From the NCBI GenBank assembly GCA_963811635.1, contig CAWESB010000011.1, forward strand, positions 172,857 through 236,856: a stretch of DNA of 64,000 bases. Reading direction: 5' to 3'. The stretch's first letter is position 1. Every line of letters begins with the position of its first letter. The DNA comes from JAIBJN01 sp963811635. Lineage in GTDB: Bacteria; Actinomycetota; Thermoleophilia; Gaiellales; Gaiellaceae. Shown here in pieces: positions 24,959-32,931 of the stretch. The notes under the pieces are model-generated. The model did no database searches, was not told the DNA's origin, and was given only the letters and a program-made list of their open reading frames with translations. Made by a program: the position numbers and the translations under genes.

Positions 24959-26055
24959 TCGGGAGAGTGCGGCTCGGCGAGCACGGAGCTCCCGTGCACG
25001 GGCCAGGTGAGGACGACCTCGCGGCCCGACTCGACACCGGGCTGCGGCTCGTCGTTCATGCGGTAGCTGACGACCGGACCGAGCTTCGTGTCGACGTAGA
25101 ACTGCGTGAGCGAGCCCAGGTAGATCACCTCGGCGACGACGCCCTCGAGACGAGAGCCCTCCTGCGGCGCCGGGCGGCCGGAGGGGTCGATGCGGATTCG
25201 CTCCGGCCTGACCGCGAGCTTGAGCTCGTCGCCGGGCTTGAACCCATTCCCGGCCTCCACGACCAGGCGCTCGGTCGTGGAGACGTGCGCGACGAGCTGC
25301 CTTCCGTCGACGTCGTCGACGCGGAACTCGAGCGCGTTCAGCGAGCCGATGAAGTCCGCACAGAACGAGGTGACCGGGCGCTCGTAGAGCTCACGGGGCG
25401 ACGCGACCTGCTCGACGACGCCCTCGTTCATGACCGCAATCCTGTCGGACATGGCCAAGGCTTCCTCCTGGTCGTGCGTCACGTAGACGAAGGTCGTCCC
25501 CAGCTCGGATTGGATCCGCTTGAGCTCGAGCTGCATCTGCTTCCGCAGCTTGACGTCGAGGGCTCCGAGCGGCTCGTCCAGGAGGAGGGCGGCCGGCCGG
25601 TTGACGAGCGCACGGGCCAGGGCGACCCGCTGCTGCTGGCCGCCGGAAAGCTGCCCCGGCTTGCGCTTCTCGAGCCCTTCGAGGCTGACGATGCGGAGCA
25701 TCTCGGCCACACGCTCGCGCTGTTCCGCCTTGTCCACGCGCTTCAGGCGCATGCCGAACGCGATGTTGTCCTTGATCGACATGTGGGGGAAGAGTGCGTA
25801 GTGCTGGAAGACCATGTTGACGTTGCGATGGTTCGGCGGCACCGCAGTGACGTCCACGCCGCGGAGAAGGATCCGCCCCTGGTCGGGCTGCTCGAAGCCG
25901 CCGATCATGCGAAGGCTCGTCGTCTTCCCGCAGCCGCTCGGCCCGAGCAGCGAGAAGAACTCGCCCTCCCCGATCTCGAGCGAGACGGACTTGACCGCCT
26001 CCACGTTGCCGAAGCGCTTGGTGACCGCCTCGAGAATGATTCCCTTCTCGCTCAC
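24955..26055 (-). CDS. potA: Polyamine-type ABC transporter ATPase (PotA-like)
   Basis: A 366-residue ATP-binding subunit. Walker A GPSGCGKTT, Q-loop VFQHYALFPHM, signature LSGGQQQR, Walker B ALLLDEPLGALD and the switch His in VTHDQEEAL are intact. The C-terminal 120 residues form the OB-type regulatory domain (LAVRPERIRID, VAEVIYLGS). It powers uptake by the two permeases encoded on the opposite strand. The GTG at 26055 (SEKGIILEAVTKRFG) was chosen as the usual family start. Opposite orientation within the same locus is unusual and implies two promoters. Confidence 0.93.
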   Translation of the reverse strand: MSEKGIILEAVTKRFGNVEAVKSVSLEIGEGEFFSLLGPSGCGKTTSLRMIGGFEQPDQGRILLRGVDVTAVPPNHRNVNMVFQHYALFPHMSIKDNIAFGMRLKRVDKAEQRERVAEMLRIVSLEGLEKRKPGQLSGGQQQRVALARALVNRPAALLLDEPLGALDVKLRKQMQLELKRIQSELGTTFVYVTHDQEEALAMSDRIAVMNEGVVEQVASPRELYERPVTSFCADFIGSLNALEFRVDDVDGRQLVAHVSTTERLVVEAGNGFKPGDELKLAVRPERIRIDPSGRPAPQEGSRLEGVVAEVIYLGSLTQFYVDTKLGPVVSYRMNDEPQPGVESGREVVLTWPVHGSSVLAEPHSPD

Positions 26056-26117
26056 GCCTGCGAACGAGTCTAACTGGCGGATTTGCGCGTTCAAAGCCCA
26101 CGCGGGATCCTCTCGGC

Positions 26118-26807
26118 ATGCGAGCGGCCTGGACACGCGGCGACCTGCTCCTGGCGGGCGGAGCAGTCGTAGCGCTTGCCGCGAGCGCCGAGACGCTCTG
26201 GTCTCTGCGAGCTCGCTTCGCCCTCGATCTGGAAGCCCTCTCGGCACCGGAGCGGACCGCAGTCGCCCTCTGGGATCTCCGGCCGCTCGGCACTGCGGTC
26301 TTCGCCCTCGCCGCGATCGCGGTGCTCCTTGCAGGAGCGGAGCGCCTTGCGCACCTCGAGCGGCTCGCCGACCCGGCCCGAGCCGGCGTCGCCGTTCTCG
26401 CCGGCGCACACGCCGCGCTGGCCTTCCTCGTCGTCGCCCTCGCCGTCTGGGTCGCGGCGGCAGGCGAGGTCGGCCGCCGCGACGAGCTCGGCTTCGTCTA
26501 CTCGTCGGGCGACCGGGTCTTCACGCTCGCGACCCAGCTTCTCGCCTGGCTCCCGCTCGGGGCCCTCCTCGCTGTCGTCGCGGCAGTGGCCGCACGCCGC
26601 CCGAGCCAGGAGGAGCCCGCAGCGGACGAACCGGCACGGGAGGCGGCGGTCTCCGAGGAGATGGAGGAGCTTTGGCAGGAGCGCCTCGCGCACGGCCGCA
26701 GCCGCGAGCGAGCGCGAACGCTCCTGCGCCGCATCCAGGCGCTCGAGGCGGCAGGGGACGGCGACGGCGCGCGGGAGCTCGCCGAGCAGATGCGGAGACT
26801 GCCCTAG
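26118..26807 (+). CDS. Four-helix membrane protein of unknown function
   Basis: A 229-residue protein with about four hydrophobic segments (LLLAGGAVVALAASAETLW; AVFALAAIAVLLAGA; AGVAVLAGAHAALAFLVVALAVWVAA; LLAWLPLGALLAVVAAVAA) followed by a charged, helical C-terminal tail (EEMEELWQERLAHGRSRERAR...). No family is recognised. The ATG at 26118 lies 62 bases from the divergent ATPase start. The 3' end overlaps the stop of the convergent pucR gene by four bases. Confidence 0.75.
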   Translation: MRAAWTRGDLLLAGGAVVALAASAETLWSLRARFALDLEALSAPERTAVALWDLRPLGTAVFALAAIAVLLAGAERLAHLERLADPARAGVAVLAGAHAALAFLVVALAVWVAAAGEVGRRDELGFVYSSGDRVFTLATQLLAWLPLGALLAVVAAVAARRPSQEEPAADEPAREAAVSEEMEELWQERLAHGRSRERARTLLRRIQALEAAGDGDGARELAEQMRRLP

Positions 26808-28264
26808 GCCGGTCGGGGCGAGACTGCATTCCTGGCAGCCAAGGCCTGTTTGGCCTTGAGCGCGAGCCACAGCTCCATGCGCTCACCCGGGTCGTCCGGA
26901 TGGCGCCCCGTCTGCTCGCGTAACCGCTCCATGCGGTAGCGGAGCGTGTGCCTGTGAACGCCGAGGCTCTCGGCTGCGTCGCTCCAGCGGCAGCCCGAGT
27001 CGAGCAGCGCCGCGAGCGAGTCCATCAGCCGCTCGCTTCCGGCCGCCGGGCCGAGGACGCGGTCGACGAACGCCTCGAGCGCCGCGTCGGGCAGGCTGAG
27101 CAAGAGCTCTAGAGAGCCGAGGTCGCGATAGGAGGCGACGTCGCCCTCTGCGGCGTCGAGCGCGGCGCGGGCCTCGAGCAGGCTCCGGCCGAGCGCGCGC
27201 CCCTGGGCGGGCCTGCCGACGCCGACGCGGGCGTGCGGCCCCGCCTTCACGATCTTCTCGGCGAGCCCGAGGATCTCGTCCTCGCTCGCCGCCTCGACCA
27301 GGAACGTCGCGCGGTCGCGGCGCGCAGTCGAGAGATAGCGGACGCGGGAGCGGTCGAGCTCCTCGGCGACCTCGCGGCGGATCTGCTCGCCGCTCCGGCC
27401 GTTGCGCGGAGCCGCGAGGAGGGCCGCGTAGCTTCGCGCCGGCTCCAGCCCGAACGCCGTCATCCGCCGGTCGGTCTCGCGCTCGTCCAGCCGCTCGCCC
27501 TCGAGGTCCTCCAGCAGGTCGCCCGCGAGCCGCAGCTCCGCCTCGCTCACGGCGCGGCGGCGCGAGAGCTCGAAGGCGAGCGCGGTCTGGCCGTGGTGAA
27601 GCACGAGCTTGTCGTACTCGCCGAAGGGCTTCCCGTCCCGCGCGGCGCGAAGCGTCGCCACCTCGCCGTCGGCCACGACCGGCAGCTCGAGTGCGTCGTC
27701 GAAGCTCGCCCGCCGCCGGGCGTGGCGCTCGCTGACCACTCGCTCCTGCTCGTCGACGAGGGCGAGGCTGCAGTCGAGGTGGTTGCAGACGACGGCGAGC
27801 AGCGCGTCGACCCCGCGGCCGCGGATGACCGCCTCCGAGAGGCGCTCGTGCACGGCCAGTGCGCGCGTCTGCTGCTCCAGCTGCTCGTTGGCGAGGTGGG
27901 TGAAGGCGGTCTTCGTGATCGCGACGAAGGGCACCTCGTACGGCACCGCCAGCACGGGGAACGACTGCTTCTCCGCCTCCTCGACGATCGGCTTCGGCAC
28001 CTCGGCGAAGCTGAAGCCCGTGCCGAACCCGAGCCCGGAGAGCCCGTGCTTCGCCAGCCGTTTGACGTAGGCGCGCTGCGTCGCGGCTGACTCCCCGACG
28101 CCGAGGCCGGTCGTGAGCAGGAACTCACCGCCCTCGAGCCACCGCGTCGGGTCGGTCAGCTCCGAGACGTGCAGCCACGTGACGGTGTTTCCCAGGCCGC
28201 CCGCGCCGGCGGCGACGGCCAGCTCGAGATCGGGAAGGTGCGTCAAGTCGCGCACCGTCAGCAT
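26804..28264 (-). CDS. PucR-family transcriptional regulator
   Basis: A 486-residue regulator. The N-terminal PucR ligand domain begins MLTVRDLTHLPDLELAVAAG and includes WLEGGEFLLTTGLG; a middle GGDEF-like region follows, and the C-terminal PucR helix-turn-helix reads LLDSGCRWSDAAESLGVHRHTLRYRMERLREQTG. The family controls purine, amine and GABA catabolism. Lying at the edge of the amine-uptake region, it is a plausible regulator of it, but the sequence does not show its target. The ATG at 28264 gives the family's normal start. Confidence 0.93.
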   Translation of the reverse strand: MLTVRDLTHLPDLELAVAAGAGGLGNTVTWLHVSELTDPTRWLEGGEFLLTTGLGVGESAATQRAYVKRLAKHGLSGLGFGTGFSFAEVPKPIVEEAEKQSFPVLAVPYEVPFVAITKTAFTHLANEQLEQQTRALAVHERLSEAVIRGRGVDALLAVVCNHLDCSLALVDEQERVVSERHARRRASFDDALELPVVADGEVATLRAARDGKPFGEYDKLVLHHGQTALAFELSRRRAVSEAELRLAGDLLEDLEGERLDERETDRRMTAFGLEPARSYAALLAAPRNGRSGEQIRREVAEELDRSRVRYLSTARRDRATFLVEAASEDEILGLAEKIVKAGPHARVGVGRPAQGRALGRSLLEARAALDAAEGDVASYRDLGSLELLLSLPDAALEAFVDRVLGPAAGSERLMDSLAALLDSGCRWSDAAESLGVHRHTLRYRMERLREQTGRHPDDPGERMELWLALKAKQALAARNAVSPRPA

Positions 28265-28357
28265 GTCTGCCCCTTCGCCACGGAGGCCAAAAGGTACGAC
28301 GAAACGTTCGCCAAGGCAACGAGGTCCTCGACGGCGCGGCCAGAAAGCCGGCGGTCG

Positions 28358-28612
28358 CTAGCGGCGCTCGAAGACCTTGCCGGCCTTCGCGATCCCACGC
28401 GAGATGATGAAGGCTGCGGCGAGGAAGGACGTCACAGTCAGGAACTGCGGCCAGTCGACCGAATCCGCGGCGACGGTGACGATGAGCGCCACCACCCAGG
28501 CGAGCAGGAAGACGATCAGCTCAGCGGGCGGCGCGGCGGGCACGGGGTAGTACCCGCGCTCGTAGCTGGCCGGCGGTGGAGGCGGCGGCGGGGGCGGCAG
28601 GCTGCTCGACAT
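28358..28612 (-). CDS. Small proline-rich membrane protein
   Basis: An 84-residue protein: a Pro tract (nine consecutive prolines near residues 6-14), a Tyr/Pro-rich stretch, then two hydrophobic segments (ELIVFLLAWVVALIVTVAA and FLTVTSFLAAAFIISRGIA) and a basic end. It probably sits in the membrane with a disordered N-terminal tail. Function unknown. The start codon at 28612 has AGGAAGGAGG-type sequence just upstream. The 93-base space between it and pucR holds no gene. Confidence 0.7.
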   Translation of the reverse strand: MSSSLPPPPPPPPPASYERGYYPVPAAPPAELIVFLLAWVVALIVTVAADSVDWPQFLTVTSFLAAAFIISRGIAKAGKVFERR

Positions 28613-28687
28613 GGGCGTCCTCCTTCCTCGGGCTGGTCGCCCGGCATCCTATCCCGTGCGGCCCGCTGGTTACGATGGCCCGGCCTG

Positions 28688-29299
28688 GTGCAGCTCTTCC
28701 ACTACCACCTCGTGACGAGCAAGGTCCGGCTCCTGGAAGCCCGGTACCTGGGCAAGCTCGGCTTTGGCCTCCTCGGCCGCTACGGCTGGCGCGGCGAGGC
28801 CTCCGAGTGGTTCGAGGCCGGGACATCGTGGGAGGAGCTCGACTCGATCGGCTTCCGCCTCCGCCTCGTCGAGCTCGCGCGCGGATCCGTGAACGTCGTC
28901 CTCCAGCCGGGCCACTGGGAGCACCCGCGCGTCGACCACATCGGCGTCGCGCTCGACGACGACGGCTTCACCGAGGCGCTGGAGCGCGCCGCCGATCTCG
29001 GCCTCAAGATCCAGGACCACCCTGGCAAGCGGACGTTCATCGCCACCGAAGCCGGGTACCGGCTCGAGATCCACCCGCCGCGCGACTGGATCGACGAGCT
29101 GCTCGCCAACACCGACGAGCTCCGGCTCGGCGAGCTCCACCTGCGGGCGCAGGATCCGGAGGAGAAGGCCGTTGCGCTCTCGGAGATCCTCGGCGTCGAC
29201 CGGCTCGACCGCGACGTGCTCGTCGGCAACACGCTCGTGCGCTTCCAGGAGGGCGGCCCCGAGGGACGGCCGGAGCTCGTCGCCGAGGTTCTCCTTTGA
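28688..29299 (+). CDS. VOC-family protein upstream of purM
   Basis: A 203-residue protein with glyoxalase-like beta-alpha-beta units: LFHYHLVTSKVRLLEARYLGKLGF at the start, HPRVDHIGVALDDDGFTEALERAADLG in the middle and an ending LGVDRLDRDVLVGNTLVRF. The His in VDHIGVAL and Glu in YRLEIHPP look like metal ligands. No substrate can be assigned. GTG 28688 is the only good start in this frame. It overlaps purM as TTGA, so it is read together with the purine genes. Confidence 0.75.
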   Translation: MQLFHYHLVTSKVRLLEARYLGKLGFGLLGRYGWRGEASEWFEAGTSWEELDSIGFRLRLVELARGSVNVVLQPGHWEHPRVDHIGVALDDDGFTEALERAADLGLKIQDHPGKRTFIATEAGYRLEIHPPRDWIDELLANTDELRLGELHLRAQDPEEKAVALSEILGVDRLDRDVLVGNTLVRFQEGGPEGRPELVAEVLL

Positions 29300-30249
29300 C
29301 CTCGTACGGCGAGGCCGGCGTCTCTCTCGCCAAGGCCGAGGAGATCGTCGAACGCCTGCGGGCGGAGGTCGAGTCGACGCGGACCGCGAGCGTCGAGGGC
29401 TCGGTGGGAGCCTTCGCAGGCCTCTTCGCGCTCGACGACGAGCGCCTGCTCGCGGCGACGACAGACGGCGTGGGCACGAAGCTGATCCTCTCGCGCCGCT
29501 CCGGCCGGCTCTTCGACGCCGGGGTCGACCTCGCCGCGCACTGCGCCAACGACCTGCTCACGGTCGGCGCCGAGCCGCTCTTCTTCCTGGACTACGCGGC
29601 GGCGGCCTCGCTCGACCTGGCCGAGGTCGCCGAGCTGGTCGCCGGCGCGGCCTCGGTCTGCCGCGAAGCCGGCTGCGCCATCCTCGGCGGCGAGACGGCC
29701 GAGCTGCCCGGGATCTACCGCGACGACGAGCTGGACTTCGCCGGGACGATGGTCGGCCTCGTCCGCCGCGCCGACCTCGTCGACGGCTCGCGCTGCGAAG
29801 CGGGGGACGCCGTTCTCGGCCTCCCCTCGAACGGCCTCCACGCGAACGGGTTCACGCTCGTCCGCCGCGTGCTCGGCGACGACGACTTCGACCCCGACCT
29901 GCTGCTCCCGCCGACGCGCCTGTATCTGGAGGACGTGCGGCGCCTGCGCGAGGCCTGCGACGTCCGGGCGCTCGCCCACGTCACGGGCGGGGGCATCCCC
30001 GGCAACCTGCCCCGCGTCTTGCCCGCCGGGCTCGGGGCGAGGATCGACGCCGACAGCTGGGAGCGGCCCGCCGTCTTCGCCTGGCTGGCCGGGCGCGGCA
30101 TCCCCGAGGACGAGCAGCGCCGCGTCTTCAACGTCGGCATCGGCTTCTGCGCGATCGTCCCGGCCGCCGAAGCGGAGCGGGCCCGCTTCCCCGTGATCGG
30201 GCAGCTCGAGGAGGGCATCGAGGGCGTGGCCTGGGCCGACGCGCGGTGA
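29296..30249 (+). CDS. purM: AIR synthase PurM
   Basis: Phosphoribosylformylglycinamidine cyclo-ligase, 317 residues, converting FGAM to AIR with ATP. Seen: TTDGVGTKLIL, DLAAHCANDLLTVGAEPLFFLDY, GGETAELPGIY, GLPSNGLHANGFTLVR and HVTGGGIPGNLPRVLP. It starts at TTG 29296, overlapping the stop of the VOC gene (TTGA); no ATG or GTG lies nearby in frame and the protein would lose its first strand if shortened. The end overlaps purN as GTGA. Confidence 0.96.
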   Translation: MTSYGEAGVSLAKAEEIVERLRAEVESTRTASVEGSVGAFAGLFALDDERLLAATTDGVGTKLILSRRSGRLFDAGVDLAAHCANDLLTVGAEPLFFLDYAAAASLDLAEVAELVAGAASVCREAGCAILGGETAELPGIYRDDELDFAGTMVGLVRRADLVDGSRCEAGDAVLGLPSNGLHANGFTLVRRVLGDDDFDPDLLLPPTRLYLEDVRRLREACDVRALAHVTGGGIPGNLPRVLPAGLGARIDADSWERPAVFAWLAGRGIPEDEQRRVFNVGIGFCAIVPAAEAERARFPVIGQLEEGIEGVAWADAR

Positions 30250-30794
30250 TCGGCGTCCTCGTCTCGGGACGCGGCTCCAACCTGCAGGCGCTGATCGACC
30301 AAGGACTCCCGATCGCGGCCGTGGCCTCGAACGTCGCGGGCGCGGGTGCGCTGGCCCGGGCTGAGCAAGCGGGGCTCCCCACGGCCGTCTTCGTGCTCGA
30401 GGACTACGCCTCGCGGGAGGAGCGCGACCTGGCCTTGGCGGCGTGGCTCACCGAGCGCGAGGTCGAGCTGGTCGTCTGCGCCGGGTACATGCACCTGCTC
30501 ACGCCGGGCTTCCTCGAGCGGCACACGGCGATCAACGTCCACCCGTCGCTCCTGCCCGCCTTCGCCGGCACGACCCCGATCGAGGACGCACTCGCCGCCG
30601 GCGTCGCCCAGACCGGCGTCACCGTCCATTTCGTCGACGAGGGCGTCGACACCGGGCCGGTGATCTTCCAGGAGCCCGTGCCCGTCCGCCCCGGGGACAC
30701 ACCCGAGGCGCTGCGCGAGCGCGTGCACGAGGTCGAGCATCGCCTCCTCCCGGAGGCGGCTCGCCTCTATCTGGCTGGCGCATTACGCTCCTGA
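30246..30794 (+). CDS. purN: GAR transformylase PurN
   Basis: A 182-residue folate-dependent formyltransferase that formylates GAR. It begins VIGVLVSGRGSNLQALID (phosphate-binding loop), then VCAGYMHLLTPGFLE, the catalytic Asn/His region NVHPSLLPAFAG and VHFVDEGVDTGPVI with the catalytic Asp. The GTG start overlaps the purM stop. A 7-base gap separates it from purH. Confidence 0.96.
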   Translation: MIGVLVSGRGSNLQALIDQGLPIAAVASNVAGAGALARAEQAGLPTAVFVLEDYASREERDLALAAWLTEREVELVVCAGYMHLLTPGFLERHTAINVHPSLLPAFAGTTPIEDALAAGVAQTGVTVHFVDEGVDTGPVIFQEPVPVRPGDTPEALRERVHEVEHRLLPEAARLYLAGALRS

Positions 30795-30801
30795 GTCACG
30801 C

Positions 30802-32343
30802 ATGCAGGTGCGCCGCGCCCTCATTTCGGTCTTCGACAAGACCGGGCTGGATGTCCTCGCCCGCGGCCTGTCCGACCTCGGGGTCGAGATCGTCGCGAGC
30901 GGAGGCACGGCCGCCTACATCGGCGAGCTCGGCATCGACGTCGTCCCCGTCGAGGAGCTGACCGACGTCCCCGAGCTGCTCGGCGGGCGCGTCAAGACGC
31001 TGCACCCGCGCATCCATGCCGGCATCCTCGCGCGGCGGGGGCTCGAGGCCGACCTCGACGAGCTACGCGAGCACGAGATCCGGACGTTCGACCTCGTCTG
31101 CGTCAACCTCTACCCGTTCCAGAGCGTGACGTCGAGCCGCAACGTCCGCGAGGAGGACGCGGTCGAGATGATCGACATCGGCGGCCCGGCGCTCCTGCGC
31201 GCCGCCGCGAAGAACTTCGTCGACGTGGTGCCGGTCTGCGAGGCGTCCCGCTACGAGGAGATCCTCGCCGAGCTGAAGGCAGGCGGCATCGAGCTGGACA
31301 CACGCCGGAAGCTCGCGGCCGAGGCCTTCGCGCACACCGCCGCCTACGAGACCTCGATCGCAGCGTGGTTCGCGGACGTCGAGACCTTCCCGCCCCGACT
31401 GCTGCTCTCGCTCGAGCGCGAGACGGAACTCGCCTACGGCGAGAACCCGCACCAGCGCGCCGCCTTCTACGCAGAGGCGGGGGTGCGCAGGCATTTGCTC
31501 TCCCGGGTCGACCTGCTCGGCGGCCGGGAGCTGTCCTTCAACAACCTCAACGACCTCGACGCCGCGCGCGCCGTCCTGCGGGAGTTCGCGCTGCCGGCCT
31601 GCGTGATCGTCAAGCACGCGAATCCCTGCGGAGTCGCTGTCGCGGCCACGATCGAAGAGGCCTACGCAAAGGCGCGCGCCGGCGACCCGGTGTCCGCCTA
31701 CGGCGGCGTCGTGGCGCTCAACCGCAAGGCCTCGCCCGAGCTGGCGTCCGCCCTCGCCGGCCAGTTCGTCGAGGTCCTGATCGCGCCCGAGTACGACGCA
31801 GAGGGGCTCGCGACGCTCAAGGGCAAGGAGGCGCTGCGCATCCTGCGCGACCGCGAGCGGCGCGGTGCCAGCCCCGGCGATCGCGACTATAGGCGGGTGC
31901 TCGGGGGCTTCCTCGTCCAGGACACCGACGCCGAGGTGGACGACCGCGAGGGCATGACGGTCGTGACCGAGTCGCACCCGGACGAAGAGGGCTGGGGCGA
32001 CCTCCTCTTCGCCTGGAGGGTGGCCAAGCACGTCGCCTCGAACGCGATCGTGGTCGCCAAGGACCTGCAGACGATCGGGATCGGCGCCGGCCAGATGAGC
32101 CGGGTGGACGCGGTGCGCCTCGCCCTCGAGAAGGCGGCAGAACAGGGGCACGACCTCTCCGGCGCAGCCCTCGCCTCGGACGCGTTCTTCCCTTTCCCGG
32201 ACGGACCGCAGCTGGCACTCGACGTCGGCGTCTCGATGATCGTCCAGCCGGGCGGCTCGAAGCGGGACGCCGAGGTCGTCGCCGCGGCGACCGCTGCCGG
32301 GGCGGTCATGGTCTTTACCTCGCGCCGGCACTTCCGGCATTGA
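30802..32343 (+). CDS. purH: Bifunctional AICAR transformylase/IMP cyclohydrolase PurH
   Basis: A 513-residue enzyme for the last two steps to IMP. The N-terminal cyclohydrolase (MGS-like) domain shows ALISVFDKTGLDVLARGL, VASGGTAAYI, GRVKTLHPRIHAGILARR and VNLYPF. The C-terminal transformylase has YGENPHQRAAFY, the Lys-His pair IVKHANPCG, and ASDAFFPFPDG. Length and motifs are complete. Third gene of the purM-N-H block. Confidence 0.97.
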   Translation: MQVRRALISVFDKTGLDVLARGLSDLGVEIVASGGTAAYIGELGIDVVPVEELTDVPELLGGRVKTLHPRIHAGILARRGLEADLDELREHEIRTFDLVCVNLYPFQSVTSSRNVREEDAVEMIDIGGPALLRAAAKNFVDVVPVCEASRYEEILAELKAGGIELDTRRKLAAEAFAHTAAYETSIAAWFADVETFPPRLLLSLERETELAYGENPHQRAAFYAEAGVRRHLLSRVDLLGGRELSFNNLNDLDAARAVLREFALPACVIVKHANPCGVAVAATIEEAYAKARAGDPVSAYGGVVALNRKASPELASALAGQFVEVLIAPEYDAEGLATLKGKEALRILRDRERRGASPGDRDYRRVLGGFLVQDTDAEVDDREGMTVVTESHPDEEGWGDLLFAWRVAKHVASNAIVVAKDLQTIGIGAGQMSRVDAVRLALEKAAEQGHDLSGAALASDAFFPFPDGPQLALDVGVSMIVQPGGSKRDAEVVAAATAAGAVMVFTSRRHFRH

Positions 32344-32344
32344 G

Positions 32345-32908
32345 ATGACGACGGCGCCGACCCCGAGCCCGGCTCCGACCCGCCCCGCCCGCTGGCTGCT
32401 CGTCCCGCTCGCAGGCTTCGCCGTCGTCTCGCTCCTGGCCGGCTTCCTCGCCGACGCGGAAGTCGACAAGGGCGGCGGCTACTTCGACCTCTTCTTCAGC
32501 GACACCATCCACCTGAAGGTCTGGCTCGCCTCCGCAGTGGTCGCGCTCGCGCTCGCGCAGCTTTTCACGGCAGCCTGGATCTTCCGCAAGCTGCCCTGGA
32601 GCCGGCCATGGTGGGTTCCGGGAGTACACCGGTGGACCGGGCGGCTGGCCTTCCTCGTCAGCCTGCCGGTTGCCTACCACTGCATCTTCCTGCTCGGCTT
32701 CCAGAGCGGCGACGACCGCGTCCTCGCCCACTCGCTCCTCGGCTGCGCCTTCTACGGAGCGTTCGCCGCCAAGGTGCTGGTGGTGCGCCTGCACCGCTTC
32801 CCGGTCTGGGTGCTCCCGACGGCGGGCGGGCTGCTCTTCGCAGTCCTGATCGCCGTCTGGTACACGAGCGCGGTCTGGTTCCTCCGGCTCGCCGGCGTCG
32901 GCCTCTGA
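32345..32908 (+). CDS. Membrane protein, DUF6529-like (cytochrome b561-type layout)
   Basis: A 187-residue protein with about five hydrophobic helices and several membrane-buried or flanking His residues (DTIHLKVWLASAV, GVHRWTGRLAFLVSLPVAYHCIFLLGF, LAHSLLGCAFYG). The His spacing is like that of heme-binding four-helix cytochromes, and the family is probably DUF6529. A redox role is inference. It starts one base after the purH stop, so it is likely co-transcribed with the purine genes. Confidence 0.75.
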   Translation: MTTAPTPSPAPTRPARWLLVPLAGFAVVSLLAGFLADAEVDKGGGYFDLFFSDTIHLKVWLASAVVALALAQLFTAAWIFRKLPWSRPWWVPGVHRWTGRLAFLVSLPVAYHCIFLLGFQSGDDRVLAHSLLGCAFYGAFAAKVLVVRLHRFPVWVLPTAGGLLFAVLIAVWYTSAVWFLRLAGVGL

Positions 32909-32931
32909 CGCCGACGCATTACGCTACCGCC

